Shown here: piece by piece, positions 28,252 to 40,100 of the stretch | Layout of the letters: each line of letters starts with the position of its first letter | How positions within the stretch are numbered: the stretch's first letter is position 1 | NCBI GenBank assembly: GCA_016630955.3 | Contig: CM050000.1 | Location: 434,001 to 498,000, forward strand | Origin: Didymella arachidicola | Lineage: Eukaryota; Ascomycota; Dothideomycetes; Pleosporales; Didymellaceae | Length of the DNA: 64,000 bases | Direction of reading: 5' to 3' | Notes under the pieces: generated by a model | Told to the model about the DNA's origin: nothing | What the model saw: only the letters and a program-made list of their open reading frames with translations | Database searches by the model: none | Made by a program: the position numbers and the translations under genes

Positions 28252-30072
28252 ACGTGTTTCACCACCGAGCGCCGCACCCCACCGAGCGCCGCACTCTCGC
28301 CATCAGAACGCTTGCGCAACAACAATGCGTAATGTCTTAACCACAACAGCCCTTAAGACTCTATACTAAAGCTAACGTACAGCTTGCTATATTTGATATC
28401 TCAAGAAATCAAATTAAAAGTATCAGACGCGCAGAGAAAGTCTACAAAGTGCCTGAACAGACAATTCGACGCCGACGCGACGGAACACGCTCTCGACGCG
28501 ACTGCGAGCCGAATGCAAAGCGCCTTACAAAGCTAGAAGAGAAGGCAGTTGTACTACGTATACTTGAGGAGTCCGATCGTGGAATCCCCTCCTCGAAGGC
28601 AGACGTACGAGATATGGCGAATAAACTGCTAAGAGAGCGTGGTGGTGACGCTGTTGGCAAGAACTGGGTTGACAGGTTTATCCAGCGTACACCTGAGCTG
28701 CGAACGCGGTGGACCCGTCCGTACGATCGCCAGCGAGCTACCTGCGAGGACTCGGCGGTTATCGAGCCCTGGTTCACGCTTGTTTAGTAAATAAAGGCGA
28801 AGTACGGTATTGTAGACAAGGATATGTACAACTTTGATGAGTATGGCTTCCTAATAGGTAAGATTTCGTCACAACTAGTAGTAACAGGCTTAGAGAAGCC
28901 TGGGAAGCGGAAGAAACTCCAACCTTGGTACAAGGCGTTAGGTCGACAGGGAAGGTCATCCCACCGTTCCTCATCCTTGCAGACAAGGTCCTGATCTCTA
29001 ACTAGTTTACTGAGGACCCGTCACGCGACTGGGTTATTCAAGTAAGCCCTACAGGCTGGACAAACAACGATCTAGCGATTGCCTGGCTCCACCACTTCGA
29101 CACGCATGCGAAGCCAGTTAGGGTCTACCGGCTACTTATTATTGACGGCCATGAGAGCCACTGCTCAGTGGATTTCCAAGATCTCTGCAGAGAGAAGAAG
29201 ATAATCACTCTCTGTATGCCCCCGCACTCGTCGCACCTGTTGCAGCCACTTGACGTCGCCTGCTTCTTGCCGCTAAAGCGCCTGTATGGCGACGAGGTTT
29301 CGGCCTTGGCACGCAGTCGCATCCACTATATTAACAAGGAAACCTTCCTGCCAGCCTTTAAAGCAGCGTTTAATAAGGCGTTTACTACAGAGAACGTTCG
29401 CGCAGGCTTTAGAGGTGCTAGGCTAGTCCCACACAACCCAGAGGTGGTGTTATCAAAGCTTGATGTGCGCCTGCGCACGCCAACGCCACCAAAACCCAGC
29501 GACGTCGCCTGGGAGCCGAAGACACCACGCAATGCTCACGAAGTAGAGGAGCAGTCAACTCTAATTCGAAAGCGGATTCAAATCCATCGAGGGTCTCCAG
29601 CAAGTTCGTTAGATAAGCAGGTTAAACAGCTAGCAAAGGGCGCTCAGCAGATAGCTTATAATATGGTATTAATGTAGGAGAAAATAGACTGCCTGTAAGA
29701 CGCTGTAGAGGCGACTATAAGGCGCAAGACCCGTAAGCGACGCTATATACACGCAGAGGAGACCCTTACAGTTGGCGAAGTAGCTGACTTAGTAGCTGAG
29801 GAGGAGGGTGGGGGTTGTGGTGAGGGCGAGACGCCTGCGAAGAGGGTGTGTAGAGGACAACGCTGCAGGCGTTGTGGGGAGATTGGACATAATTCCCGCA
29901 CCTGTAAAGTAGAAATAGAGGATATAGATAGTAGCGAGGCGTCTGAATAATATTTATCTGCTATATACAATTGTTAAAAATATTGCGGTGTTGCGCATAG
30001 TTGTTGCGCAGGCGTTTTGGTGTTGGTGGGTGGGCGACTCGATGGGGTGGGCGACTTGATGGTGAAACACGT
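28252..30072 (+). mobile_element. T12: pogo/Fot1-like element with unlike ends
   Basis: Both ends begin ACGTGTTTCACCA. The left end has two CCGAGCGCCGCAC units; the right end has TCAAGTCGCCCAC and TCGAGTCGCCCAC units. Both pairs are spaced 17 bp. TA follows the right end (30073-30074) but the two bases before the left end are TC, so no target duplication is seen. This suggests a recombinant element. Confidence 0.85.
28332..29950 (+). pseudogene. transposase pseudogene of T12
   Basis: ATG at 28332 is followed by TAA at codon 3 (CAA expected). The frame is then open to TAG at 28785. A disrupted stretch around 28860-28940 lacks coding sequence. DGHESH and LQPLDVACF are readable in the open piece 29168-29677, after which TAG codons and a degraded linker lead to a zinc knuckle and the stop at 29948. 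Confidence 0.86.
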
Positions 30073-30088
30073 TAACCTTATCCCTATA

Positions 30089-31926
30089 ACGTAGGTGGCA
30101 AGCGAGCTGCGCACCCCACCAAACTTGCCCACCTCTTTCATCTTAACGTACAATGGCTCAACGCAGTGCTACTCAGATAACCTCAAATGAAGCAGATATT
30201 CAGCTTGCTATCTTGTCTATTACTTCTGGTCAATTACACGCTAATCGACGCGCTGCTAATACCTACAACGTTGCTGAATCTACACTGCGCAGCCGACGCG
30301 CTGGTGTACCTGCCCGACGCGATTGCCAGCCTAACTCAAGGAAGCTCACTCAGGTAGAAGAGGAGGTGATTGTTACCCATATACTTGACCTTGACTTGCG
30401 TGGGTTTGCGCCTACGTACGCAGCTGTACGTGATATGGCTAATAGACTGCTGGCTGCGCGCAGCGCTGGTGAGGTTGGGCAGAAGTGGCCTGCCAACTTT
30501 GTTAAGCGTACACACAGTCTTACGACGCGTTTTAATCGCGCATATGATAGGCAGAGAGCTCTGTGTGAAGATCCAGTCTTAATCAAGAAGTGGTTCGAGC
30601 TGGTAGAGCAGACAAAGATCAAGTACGGCATCTGTGATGATGACGTCTGGAACTTTGACGAGGCAGGCTTTATGATGGGCAAGATCACGACGCAGCTTGT
30701 CGTGACAGGGTCAGAGAGAAGAGGCTGGACAAAGGCTCTTCAGCCTGGCAATCGTGAGTGGGCAACGTTGATTGCTGGTATCAATGCTGCTGGCTGGTCT
30801 ATCCCACCATTCATCATCTTGACTGGCCAGTACCACCTCTCTGCCTGGTATAAGGACGCAGCAATCCCACGCGACTGGGCGATCGCAGTCAGCGACAACG
30901 GCTGGACTACCAACGAGCTAGGAGTAGAGTGGCTAGAGCACTTCAACGCTCATACAAAGGCTCGTACAGTAGGAGCACGTCGGCTGCTCATCCTTGATGG
31001 CCATGAGAGCCACCACTCTCTTAAGTTCCAGGAGATCTGCAAGGAGAACAACATCTACACGCTCTGCATGCCGCCTTACTTATCTCATATTCTCCAGCCT
31101 CTTGACGTTGGCTGCTTCTCGCCATTGAAGCGCGCGTACAGCCGTGAGATTGAGAGCCTGATCCGCGACCATATCAACCACATCACCAAGCTTGAGTTCC
31201 TCCCAGCTATCAAGGCAGCGTACGATCGATCATTCACGTCTACCAATATCTGCTCTGCCTTCTCTGGCGCAGGGCTTGTCCCTCTCCATCCAGATGTTGT
31301 TCTATCAAAGCTTGACGTACAGCTGCGTACACCAACGCCACCAGCAGCCCTGATAGAGGCTCTGTGGGAGGCTCGTACACCAAGCAACGTACGTGAGCTT
31401 GAGGCTCAGTCAAGCCTAATACGTGAGCGCGTACGCAAGCACAAGAGCTCGTCGCCAGCCTCAATTATTGAAGCAATTGACCAGCTCAAGAAGGGGGCAG
31501 AGGTGATGATGCTGTCTGCTGAGCTAATGCGCGATCGGATCACCAACCTTGAGAAGGCAAATAAGGCAGCGTCTGCGCGTAGGCAGCGCAAGAGAAAGCG
31601 TATACAACACCAAGGAGTATTAACAATGGGAGCTGGAGAGGATATACTCGCTCAACGTGAGGCTGAGCAGCAGACTGCTCGTGAGAAGCGTCAGACAGGA
31701 GAGCAATCAGGCGTTAGTCGTCAGTCTCTTGCGCGCTGCAGCAAGTGTAGAGAGACTGGACACAACGCGCGTACGTGCAAGAAAGACACTATAGCTACTG
31801 CTTAATCTATTGCTTTAATCTCTATATATTATACTGTTGCGTTGTTGAGATATACGTCTAGAGAGGTGGGCAAGTTTGGTGGGGTGCGCAGCTCGCTTGC
31901 GTGCGCAGCTCGCTTGCCACCTACGT
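30089..31926 (+). mobile_element. T13: intact pogo/Fot1-like element
   Basis: 1838 bp between TA at 30087-30088 and 31927-31928. Ends begin ACGTAGGTGGCAAGCGAGC. The 5' end has one GCGAGCTGCGC unit, the 3' end two, 17 bp apart. It is inserted in T15. T16 has the same length and an almost identical body. Confidence 0.96.
30153..31805 (+). CDS. intact pogo/Fot1-like transposase of T13
   Basis: 550 residues from ATG at 30153. N-terminal helix-turn-helix DNA-binding region (about residues 15-150), then a DDE endonuclease domain with WNFDEAGF (first D), LLILDGHESH (second D) and LQPLDVGCF (third D), the last two 35 residues apart. A helical Lys/Arg-rich linker leads to a CCHC zinc knuckle CSKCRETGHNARTC near the C-terminus. 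All expected catalytic residues are present and the frame is clean. The near-identical copy at 57159-58811 shows recent mobility of the family. Confidence 0.96.
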   Translation: MAQRSATQITSNEADIQLAILSITSGQLHANRRAANTYNVAESTLRSRRAGVPARRDCQPNSRKLTQVEEEVIVTHILDLDLRGFAPTYAAVRDMANRLLAARSAGEVGQKWPANFVKRTHSLTTRFNRAYDRQRALCEDPVLIKKWFELVEQTKIKYGICDDDVWNFDEAGFMMGKITTQLVVTGSERRGWTKALQPGNREWATLIAGINAAGWSIPPFIILTGQYHLSAWYKDAAIPRDWAIAVSDNGWTTNELGVEWLEHFNAHTKARTVGARRLLILDGHESHHSLKFQEICKENNIYTLCMPPYLSHILQPLDVGCFSPLKRAYSREIESLIRDHINHITKLEFLPAIKAAYDRSFTSTNICSAFSGAGLVPLHPDVVLSKLDVQLRTPTPPAALIEALWEARTPSNVRELEAQSSLIRERVRKHKSSSPASIIEAIDQLKKGAEVMMLSAELMRDRITNLEKANKAASARRQRKRKRIQHQGVLTMGAGEDILAQREAEQQTAREKRQTGEQSGVSRQSLARCSKCRETGHNARTCKKDTIATA

Positions 31927-31928
31927 TA

Positions 31929-32052
31929 CGCCTTCTTTAGAAGGCTAAAACAAGCTATATTAAGTAGCTATAGAAGGTGCAATAAGTATAGAGGCATGTA
32001 TAGACCTATAATATTATAATCCTTATAGTATTCCTTAAATTCTATAGAGTTG
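31929..32052 (-). pseudogene. T15 transposase remnant, distal piece
   Basis: On the minus strand this corresponds to the DGHESH-to-LQPLDVGCF segment, heavily turned to TA. It matches 3605-3730 of T3 with only scattered differences. Compared with T3, 35 bp between two TA dinucleotides (3568-3602) are missing where T14 sits, so T14 insertion went with a small deletion. Confidence 0.75.
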
Positions 32053-32054
32053 TA

Positions 32055-33918
32055 ACGTACATGTATAGCGAGCCGGTCAGCAAGCGAGTCGGTCACTTTT
32101 GCCAAGACCACACCAAAGTACACCTTCTACAACAATGTCTCAACAACAACACAATATTAACGCGTTAAAGGAAGCTTAGATACAGCTTGCGCTTCAAGCT
32201 CTTAAACAAGACGCGAATCTCTCCCAGCGACGCGCTGCAGCCATCTATAAGGTCTCCCAAACAACACTAAGCGACCGACGCGCAGGACGACCTTCACGAG
32301 CTGATACTATGGCCAATTCACGGAAGCTGGACAATAATGAGGAGGGGGTGATTGTTCAGCACATACTTGAGCTAGACGAGCGAGGATTTAGCCCTCGGCT
32401 TGCAGATGTGGCTGCTATGGCCAATTCTCTGCGCGCAGAGCGCAATCTAGGCCATGTTGGCTCAAGGTGGGCCAGCATGTTTGTTAAGCGCCAACCAGAG
32501 CTTAAAATGAAGTTTAATCGCAAGTACGACTACAAGAGAGCCCTCTGCGAGGATCCCAGGCTTATGCAGGGCTGGTTTAGCCTGGTAGCCAACAGTAAAG
32601 TCAAGTACGGCATCCAGGATGAAGACACGTACAATTTCGATGAGACAGGCTTTATAATGGGTCAGATATCCACTAGAGCAGTTGTTACAGCTTCAGAGAG
32701 ACGAGGAAGACCAAAGACAGTCCAGGCAGGCAACCGCGAGTGGACAACAGTCATACAGGGTGTGAATGCTAAAGGATGGGCTATTCCACCCTTTATTATC
32801 TTCAAGGCGCGTCACCACCTCTCTGGCTGGTACAAAGAGGAGGACCTGCCCCAGGATTGGGTTATTGCAGTCTCTAATAACGGCTGGACTACAAATGAGC
32901 TTGGCTTTGAGTGGTTGAAGCACTTTGACGCGCATACAAAGGAGCGTACTGTTGGTACCCACCGACTGCTGATTATTGACGGCCATGAGAGCCACGAATC
33001 GCTTAAATTCCAGCAATACTGCAAGGATAACAAGATTGTTACCCTATGTATGCCTCCGCACTCATCGCACCTCCTACAGCCACTTGATGTGGGCTGTTTT
33101 GCCCCTTTGAAGCAGGCGTATGGGCGCCAAGCTGAAATGCTTATGCGCAACCGGATCAGCCACATTACAAAGACTGAGTTCCTGCCATGCTTTAAAGCAG
33201 CCTATAATGCAGTATTTACTGCTAGCAACATCCAAGGAGGGTTCCGAGGTGCTGGATTAGTTCCTTTTGACCCAGAACGGGTCATTAAGGCCCTTAGTGT
33301 GAAGCTGAGAACTCCATCACCACTACTCCCCTTAAATAGCCCGCTCTGGCAGTCGCAAACCCCAAGCAATACCCTAGAATTTGGGTCGCAATCAACGCTT
33401 GTGAAGAAGAAGATTCAGACGCACGTAGATAGCTCACCAACCTCTATAGTTGAAGCGTTTGAGAAGGTCTCAAAGGGGGCAGCAATTATTGCGCACAAGC
33501 TGGTTTTAGCACAACAGGAGATTGCTGAGCTTCGAGCGGCTAATGAGGCCGCCACACGACGAAAATCACATAAAAGAAAGCGGGTTCAGGAGGAAGGGAC
33601 ACTAATAGTTGAGGATGGCCAGCGCCTAGCAACTCTAAAGGAGTTTGGGGTGCGTAGTGATGGAAAGAGGGCAAAGAAGCAGGTGCGCGGTCAAGAGGGT
33701 GAGCCATCTCAAAGGCGCTGTGGAAGGTGCAACAAGGCGGGGCACAACGCGCGAACATGCAAGAATGCTGTAGAAGAGGTCTCTTAGTAATATTACAGCT
33801 TGTTTTGCCCTATACAGGGCTAGTTTGTGGTGTTTTGGGCCATAATAGGGTTAATTTTGGTGTGGTCTTGGCAAAAGTGACCGACTTGCTTGCTGACCGG
33901 CTCGCTATACATGTACGT
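32055..33918 (+). mobile_element. T14: nearly intact pogo/Fot1-like element
   Basis: 1864 bp between TA at 32053-32054 and 33919-33920. Ends begin ACGTACATGTATAGCGAGCC and carry GCGAGCCGGTC and GCGAGTCGGTC units 16 bp apart. Inserted in T15. Confidence 0.94.
32135..33787 (+). pseudogene. transposase of T14, single early stop
   Basis: From ATG at 32135 one frame reaches the stop at 33785-33787, broken only by TAG at 32177-32179 (codon 15; relatives have CAG). The next ATG, at 32309, leaves an open frame of 492 residues but removes part of the DNA-binding region. YNFDETGF, LLIIDGHESH and LQPLDVGCF are intact with DD35D spacing, as is the zinc knuckle CGRCNKAGHNARTC. A protein started at 32309 might keep catalytic but not binding function (inference). 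Confidence 0.9.
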
Positions 33919-33920
33919 TA

Positions 33921-34315
33921 CTAACAGTACGCGTCTTTATATACCTGTTAAAGTGCTTTAACTAGTTAAAACTAAGCTTATTAGTAGTCTAGCTGTTCTT
34001 AGAGATAGCAATAGTCTAATCCTAAGGTAGGTTATTGTTTTTGTACTAGTTAGACTAGTGGCGGCGGGCTTTAAAGATGATGTAGGGCAGGATTGCCCAC
34101 CCTGTGGCATTAATGCCCTAGATGGCCGTTACCTACTCGCGATTGCCTGGCTGGACTGCCTTTGCCCGTCTATGGTTCTCTGAAGCTGTGACGACTGCTC
34201 CTAGGCTTATCTGGCCCATCATGAAGCCTGTCTTATCGAAGCTGTACGTGTCGTCGTCCTAGATGCTATACTTGGCTTTGGTATTGGCTACAAGGTTGAA
34301 CCAGCCCTGTATAAC
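33921..34315 (-). pseudogene. T15 transposase remnant, middle piece
   Basis: Identical by eye to the reverse complement of T3 from about 3175 to 3565, sharing the same TAG stops and the YSFDKTGF block. It ends at the GypB target duplication ATAAC (34311-34315). Confidence 0.9.
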
Positions 34316-34474
34316 TGTTACGATCCGCGGAACACGAAGGATCACAACGAGTATTACACCCCAGTACGGCACAGCAGGAGTTGGCAGCATGGGCAACTAC
34401 AAGGAAAGACAGGGCAACGCTTCGACTCTGCGAACGACATCACGTCACGTGACACTGATCAAAAGTCTTGGCAA

Positions 34475-34540
34475 TGATCGGTGTGATCAGTGCTCAGTGC
34501 GATCAGTGATCAGTGAGATCAACGATCAGTATGATCAGTA
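34475..34540 (+). repeat. GATCAGT repeat cluster in U3 of GypB
   Basis: Several imperfect copies of GATCAGTG/GATCAGTA follow one another just upstream of the TATA box, as the CCGG-containing 18-bp array does in GypA. The same cluster recurs in the other two LTRs at +6701 and +13402. Confidence 0.85.
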
Positions 34541-34576
34541 CCTTACAGGTACTGAGCACACTGCATATCTCTTTAG

Positions 34577-34618
34577 TATATAGCATATAGGAACACAACC
34601 CTTATAGTTCGTGTTCAA
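34577..34618 (+). promoter_or_regulatory. GypB TATA box and probable transcript 5' end (LTR 1)
   Basis: TATATA at 34577-34582 and GTGTTCAA at 34611-34618, with the same 34-base spacing as in GypA. The octamer is complementary to the primer site at 34835-34842. The second unit has the same at 41278-41319. Confidence 0.6.
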
Positions 34619-34834
34619 CCTAAGTTATCAAGTTTGTCTTTGGATCTCAAACCCAACCTTCGAGCTAGACAGTCTACTCTGTACTACTCATCGTTACCCT
34701 GCTCTCAAGACTGACAGATCGTATCTGTACACCTTATTGCAACCAACCCCCTCGGCTTCCTGTCACCGTACTCATCCCCGAGAACCAATAGAATTAGTGC
34801 TTACGAGCTTTGCTTAAAGTACGACTTCAACATT

Positions 34835-34842
34835 TTGAACAC
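34835..34842 (+). promoter_or_regulatory. GypB primer-binding site, unit 1
   Basis: TTGAACAC, three bases after LTR 1, complementary to the predicted RNA 5' end at 34611-34618. The equivalent in unit 2 is at 41536-41543. Confidence 0.55.
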
Positions 34843-34849
34843 CCCCAAG

Positions 34850-37102
34850 ATGAGTACTACCTCAGGATCCCGTGCTACCCCAAGCAACTCCAACGCATCA
34901 CGCCGTACGGCTGATGACGATCTCGACATGGACGAGGAGGCAGCGGCGCCTGCCCCTACCAGTGTTTACCCAGTGGCTAAACCCGAGGCCTTTGATGGCA
35001 CTCGCGACAAGCTGGAAGACTGGCTCATGAAGTTCGATCTGTTTTTCATGTTCCAAGGAGAACGCATCCCAGAGGAGAAACGTGTCACTTTTGTGAGTAC
35101 GTTTATGAAGGATCGCGCGTTCACTTGGATCAAACCCTTTATTCGCCGTTACCACGACGGAGCAAGCAACTCAGCAGACATCGACCCATGGATCGAAGAC
35201 TTCGATCTGTTCAAGGAACAGATTCGCCAAGTATTTGGAGTGCACAACGAACCCACCATCGCCCGACGCGAGATTCAGCGCATCCGACAAACTGCGTCCG
35301 CCGCCGACTACGCTGCCAAGTTTCAGCAAGTAGCTACGTTCACCGGTTGGGACGACGTTGCGCTGATGACCATGTTCAAACAAGGCCTTAAGCCCAAGGT
35401 CAAAGAAGAGCTCATGCGGACTGCCGCAGCCACCGATACCTTCGACGCACTAGTAAACGAAGCAATCAGTATCGACGTTAAGCTCTACGACCTTCAACAA
35501 GAGTTAAGAGAGGACCCTCGTGTGCGAGGCGTGACTCAGGTCACTCGCCCACCCCAGACTCCACGCAACCAGTGGCGCAACAACAACTACCGCCGCGGTC
35601 AACGTGGTGGCCTTTACCAAGCCAACATGGGACGCCGTGTCCACAACGATACGAACAGTGGATACTACGGTCCTGCAGCAATGGACCTCTCCAACATTAA
35701 CAAAGGACCTGAACGATGGAATGAGAAAAAGAAGGGTAGTAATAACCGCGGTGATAAGTCTTCAGTGACTTGTTACGGCTGTGGCAAGACAGGCCACTAC
35801 GCCCGCGACTGTCGCATGAAGAACAAAGTAACTCGGCAGCTGAATATGCTGGCTCATGACGACAGCGGCGACCAAGAGTGGGAGGTCGTTACTAATGAGA
35901 TGGGACGTCTCATAGAAGACCCCACTTCCGGACTCGACAACGACTACATCGAGGAGTCCGATGAGGATGCTCCAAGCAAGCAAATCCGGTCACCAACGCC
36001 CTACCCTAAGACAGAATGGATCAAGAACGACCCTTGTCGTTACCACGTGGTAGAGTGCGACACAAGTAATGACAGTATTATTGTCGGCAAACGATACCAC
36101 GACACCTTCTTTCGCCGTGGCGACAGATACTATTCCACAGAGGGAAAACGTCTGATCGTATGCGACAAGACACAGGAAATCCAGGACACGACGGTTATGC
36201 GGGACCAGTCCACCCAGACTCCTGTCTTCCAGGAACCGCAAGCGCCAACAATCAACTTGACCATCGTCAACAATATTCCTAAGCATAAGGAAGAAACGCC
36301 ACACGTCACCATCCAGACGGCAGACCTACAAGATACAGAAAGCATCCAAGGATGGAGGACAAGTGACGACGTTGCATGGGCACGAAAATACCTGTTGGAA
36401 GATCCCGCGGCACTCAGGAAGTTCGACCAACAGGTCATCAACGCCCAGAAGACCAGCAAGGAATGGCATACAGAAGACTACGCCAAATGGATAAAGGATA
36501 ACCATGCAACTCAGCAACAGCTGGACGACTACAACTTATACGCTCGAAGTCGAGACGAACCCGACTTCGACCGACAGCCCGCTTTGCCAACGTCGAGCTA
36601 TACGTCGAAGCTGTTCCAGGATATTCGAAACCCGTACCATTCTCGACTACCACCTACGCAGTGCTACCACGAAGCCTGCGAAGACCACAGACAGTACAAA
36701 CTGGACAGTGAATGGTTTCCGAGTAAGCCCGAGGGCTGCGAGGAATACTGGTGGGAATGTATGGATACGTATTGCGCAGAACACTTGTGGGATAAGCGCA
36801 CGAATCTCCACTTTCCAGGAATTGAATGTGTGGAAGACATATTCAACATGCACATGGTACAAAACGAAATGTGCTACGGCCACGAATGGGCTGAGTGTTT
36901 CCATCCGAAGTGCAGGAACCACGAGACACTAAAACGCCTGAGCGGTTTTATGCCCCAGGACGAGTCTTTTTTAGACATATGGCAAACAGACGCCAAGGAC
37001 GACCTGGACGAGAGCTTTCACTCAACACAGTCCAGGGCTACCGGAATCGACGTCAGGATTCCAATGAGGCCCAGTCCCTCATCAAATTCCCTGTCGTGCT
37101 AG
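34850..37102 (+). CDS. gag: GypB Gag, unit 1
   Basis: 750 residues from ATG at 34850. Same layout as GypA Gag: capsid domain at about 45-230, zinc knuckle CYGCGKTGHYARDC near 308, acidic middle, and a C-terminal Cys/His part with three C-x4-C-x2-H blocks. The middle (about 440-570) is the part most divergent from GypA, whereas the Cys/His region is almost unchanged, which suggests it is under selection. The -1 shift site is at residues 707-708. Confidence 0.93.
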   Translation: MSTTSGSRATPSNSNASRRTADDDLDMDEEAAAPAPTSVYPVAKPEAFDGTRDKLEDWLMKFDLFFMFQGERIPEEKRVTFVSTFMKDRAFTWIKPFIRRYHDGASNSADIDPWIEDFDLFKEQIRQVFGVHNEPTIARREIQRIRQTASAADYAAKFQQVATFTGWDDVALMTMFKQGLKPKVKEELMRTAAATDTFDALVNEAISIDVKLYDLQQELREDPRVRGVTQVTRPPQTPRNQWRNNNYRRGQRGGLYQANMGRRVHNDTNSGYYGPAAMDLSNINKGPERWNEKKKGSNNRGDKSSVTCYGCGKTGHYARDCRMKNKVTRQLNMLAHDDSGDQEWEVVTNEMGRLIEDPTSGLDNDYIEESDEDAPSKQIRSPTPYPKTEWIKNDPCRYHVVECDTSNDSIIVGKRYHDTFFRRGDRYYSTEGKRLIVCDKTQEIQDTTVMRDQSTQTPVFQEPQAPTINLTIVNNIPKHKEETPHVTIQTADLQDTESIQGWRTSDDVAWARKYLLEDPAALRKFDQQVINAQKTSKEWHTEDYAKWIKDNHATQQQLDDYNLYARSRDEPDFDRQPALPTSSYTSKLFQDIRNPYHSRLPPTQCYHEACEDHRQYKLDSEWFPSKPEGCEEYWWECMDTYCAEHLWDKRTNLHFPGIECVEDIFNMHMVQNEMCYGHEWAECFHPKCRNHETLKRLSGFMPQDESFLDIWQTDAKDDLDESFHSTQSRATGIDVRIPMRPSPSSNSLSC
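36967..36973 (+). promoter_or_regulatory. -1 frameshift site, GypB unit 1
   Basis: T TTT TTA in the correct phase relative to gag, with pol open in the -1 frame. Same local sequence as GypA. Confidence 0.85.
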
Positions 37103-40100
37103 AAGGCACCAGGATGACGGCATTGTTGGACTCAGGAGCACAAAGCAACTATGTGTCTCAATCCGCTATCGCGCAAGCAGGCTTGCAGAAGCGAAGAAAG
37201 GAGGAACCATACCCTTTACGAGTAGCCAACGGAGAACCAATGCCAGGAGAGTCGACTGTGACCCACGAAGTGGTACAGCGACGTCTGAAAGTATTCAACC
37301 ACGAGGAATTAATAGACCTAGATGTTCTGGGAACGGCCGCCCACGATATCATATTAGGACTTCCTTGGTTGAGAGAGCACAATCCATGGATCGACTGGAA
37401 GAACCAGCGAATAACGCTCAAGTGTCACGGATCAGGTACACCCGGACAGCGACCCGCGCAGCTCACGACGCAGCTGGTGGATGAGAAGGAGATCAACAAC
37501 ATCTCTTCGAACAAGACGCGCCAAGTTAGAGCGGTCGACCGCGCAGATACCAACCAGCCCCAGGATCACAAAGCGACGGTTAAGGAGAACAGTACAACTC
37601 CTGACATCCCGGATGAATACAGAGAGTTTATAGACCTCTTCCGCGATGAGAAGACTGCGAAAGCACTACCGCAGCACCAAGAATGGGACCACGAGATTAA
37701 GCTCGAGCCAGGCAAGAAGCCCCCATTCGGGCCCATATACCAGATGTCCGAAAAGGAACTTGAGGAAATGCGCAAATACCTTAAGGAGAACCTCGAGAAA
37801 GGATTCATCAGAGAATCAGAATCCCCAGCAGGATTTCCCGTTCTATTCGTACCCAAGAAAGACGGCAAGCTACGACCTTGCGTTGATTTCCGAAAACTCA
37901 ACGATATCACGATCAAGAACCGTTACCCGCTACCGAACATCAGCGAGCTACAGGATCGGCTAGCCGGAGCACAGTACTTCACTGCGTTAGACCTAAGAGG
38001 AGCATACAACCTTATCCGCATGAAGGAGGGCGAAGAATGGAAGACGGCGTTTAGAACCCGTTATGGTCATTACGAGTATTTGGTTATGCCGTTCGGGCTC
38101 ACCAACGCACCAGCGACATGTCAGGCCTTAATCAACAACGTACTAAGGGCACACTTGGACATTACCGTGGTAGCGTACCTCGATGACATCCTAGTGTACA
38201 GCAAAACACTAGAAGAGCATGTCGAACACGTACGACAAGTGCTTGCCTGCCTAGGAGCAGCGCACCTACGCTTGAAACCCGAGAAGTGCGAATGGCACAA
38301 GGAGGAAGTCGAATTCCTAGGGTTTGTGGTAGGACGATACGGAGTCAAGATGAGCCAAGCAAAGATTCAGGTTGTGAAGGATTGGCCAACACCCAAAACC
38401 GTTAAAAACATTCAAGAGTTCCTTGGGTTTGTCAACTTCAACCGACGCTTCATCAAGGATTACTCCACGAAGGCCTTGCCGCTTACGAAACTTACGCGGA
38501 AGGACACACCCTTCAAATGGGGCAAGGATCAGGACAAAGCTTTTGAAACGTTGAAACAGGCTTGTATAGATCCACCCACGTTGGTTACATTCAGGAGCGG
38601 AGAACCGCTGCAAATGGAAACAGATGCCTCAGATTTGGCATTAGGAGCATGCATCACACAGGAACGAGATGGTCAATGGCACCCGATTGCTTACTATTCA
38701 CGCAAGTTCTCAGGACCCGAAGAACGATACGACGTACACGACAAAGAACTACTCGCGATCGTATCTGCCCTAGAACATTGGCGAGTCTACGCTGAAAGTT
38801 GTTCGGAACTTACGATCTACACGGATCACAAAAACCTGGTACACTTCACAACGACAAAGGTATTGAACAGACGACAAGTACGATGGTCCGAGACCCTCGG
38901 ACAATACAAATTCAAGATCCTCTATACACCAGGAAAGGACAACGGCAGAGCCGACGCACTCAGTCGACGACACGACCTCGCAGGATCCAAGACGATCAAC
39001 GAATCGGCGATCCTTGGTATCAATAGCGACGGATCGTTAGGACCGTCCCAGCAGCTCAACAATATGATGCTAGTACGCCAAGAGCATCATGTACCATCAC
39101 AGGTACCAGAGGAACTGGAAGAAGAAGTCATAAGCAGTCACCACGATGACCCGCTTCATGGACACCCCGGTATCACCAGAACAATGGAACTCATCAAAAG
39201 ACATTACGAGTTCCCGAACATGCGCGACAAGGTCGCCAAGTTCATCAAGAATTGCGTAAGCTGTCAACAGAACAAACACAGCACGCACGCCAAGTATGGA
39301 GAAGCACAGGCAATGGAGCCGCCAACGGCACCATGGACGAACATCACGATGGATTTCGTTACACAGCTACCTGTCTCCAAGGATCCTGTAACAGGATACA
39401 CCTATGACTCAATCTTCGTTGTAGTGGATCGATTCACGAAAGCCGCTGAGTTTGTGCCTTTCCGCCACAGCTACACTGCAGAGCAGCTCGCACGAGTGTA
39501 CCTGGATAGGATTGTTCGACACCACGGCATTTCCGAATCAATCATTAGCGATAGAGACAAGTTATTTACATCGAACTACTGGACCACGCTGTTAGCAGCC
39601 ATTGGTACCAAGAAAAAACTGTCAACCGCGTATCATCCGCAGACGGATGGCCAAACAGAACGAGTAAACCAAACAATGGAGACGTACCTCCGCATCTACT
39701 GCAACCAGCAGCAAGACAACTGGGTTTCACTGCTGCCTATGGCACAAATCGCGTACAACAACAAATTATCGGAAGCAACAGGCGTAACACCGTTCTTTGC
39801 TAACCACGGGAGACACCCAAATCTCTTTACCAGATCATTGGACAGTAACATTCAAACGGAATCAGCGATCAACTCAGTCGAAGCACTGAAGGAAGTACAC
39901 AGAAAATCGCTCGATAACATCGCCAAAGCTCAGTCACGGAGCATCTCTTATGTTAACAAGAAACGAAAAACGGCGCCTCTGCTAAAGGAGGGGGATAAAG
40001 TGTATCTCCTTACGAAAAACCTACGCACACGGCGACCAACGAAAAAACTGGACAAAGTCAAGGTCGGACCATTTTTCATTTCCAAACAAATCAGCTCAGT

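Larger units (their letters stand above)
34316..34832 (+). repeat. GypB LTR 1
   Basis: 517 bp, TGTTACGATCCGCGG to CTTCAACA. It has the palindrome TCACGTGA at 34445-34452 and a cluster of GATCAGTG-type repeats at about 34475-34540 in place of the GypA minisatellite. The TATA-to-end part is close to GypA. Confidence 0.96.
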
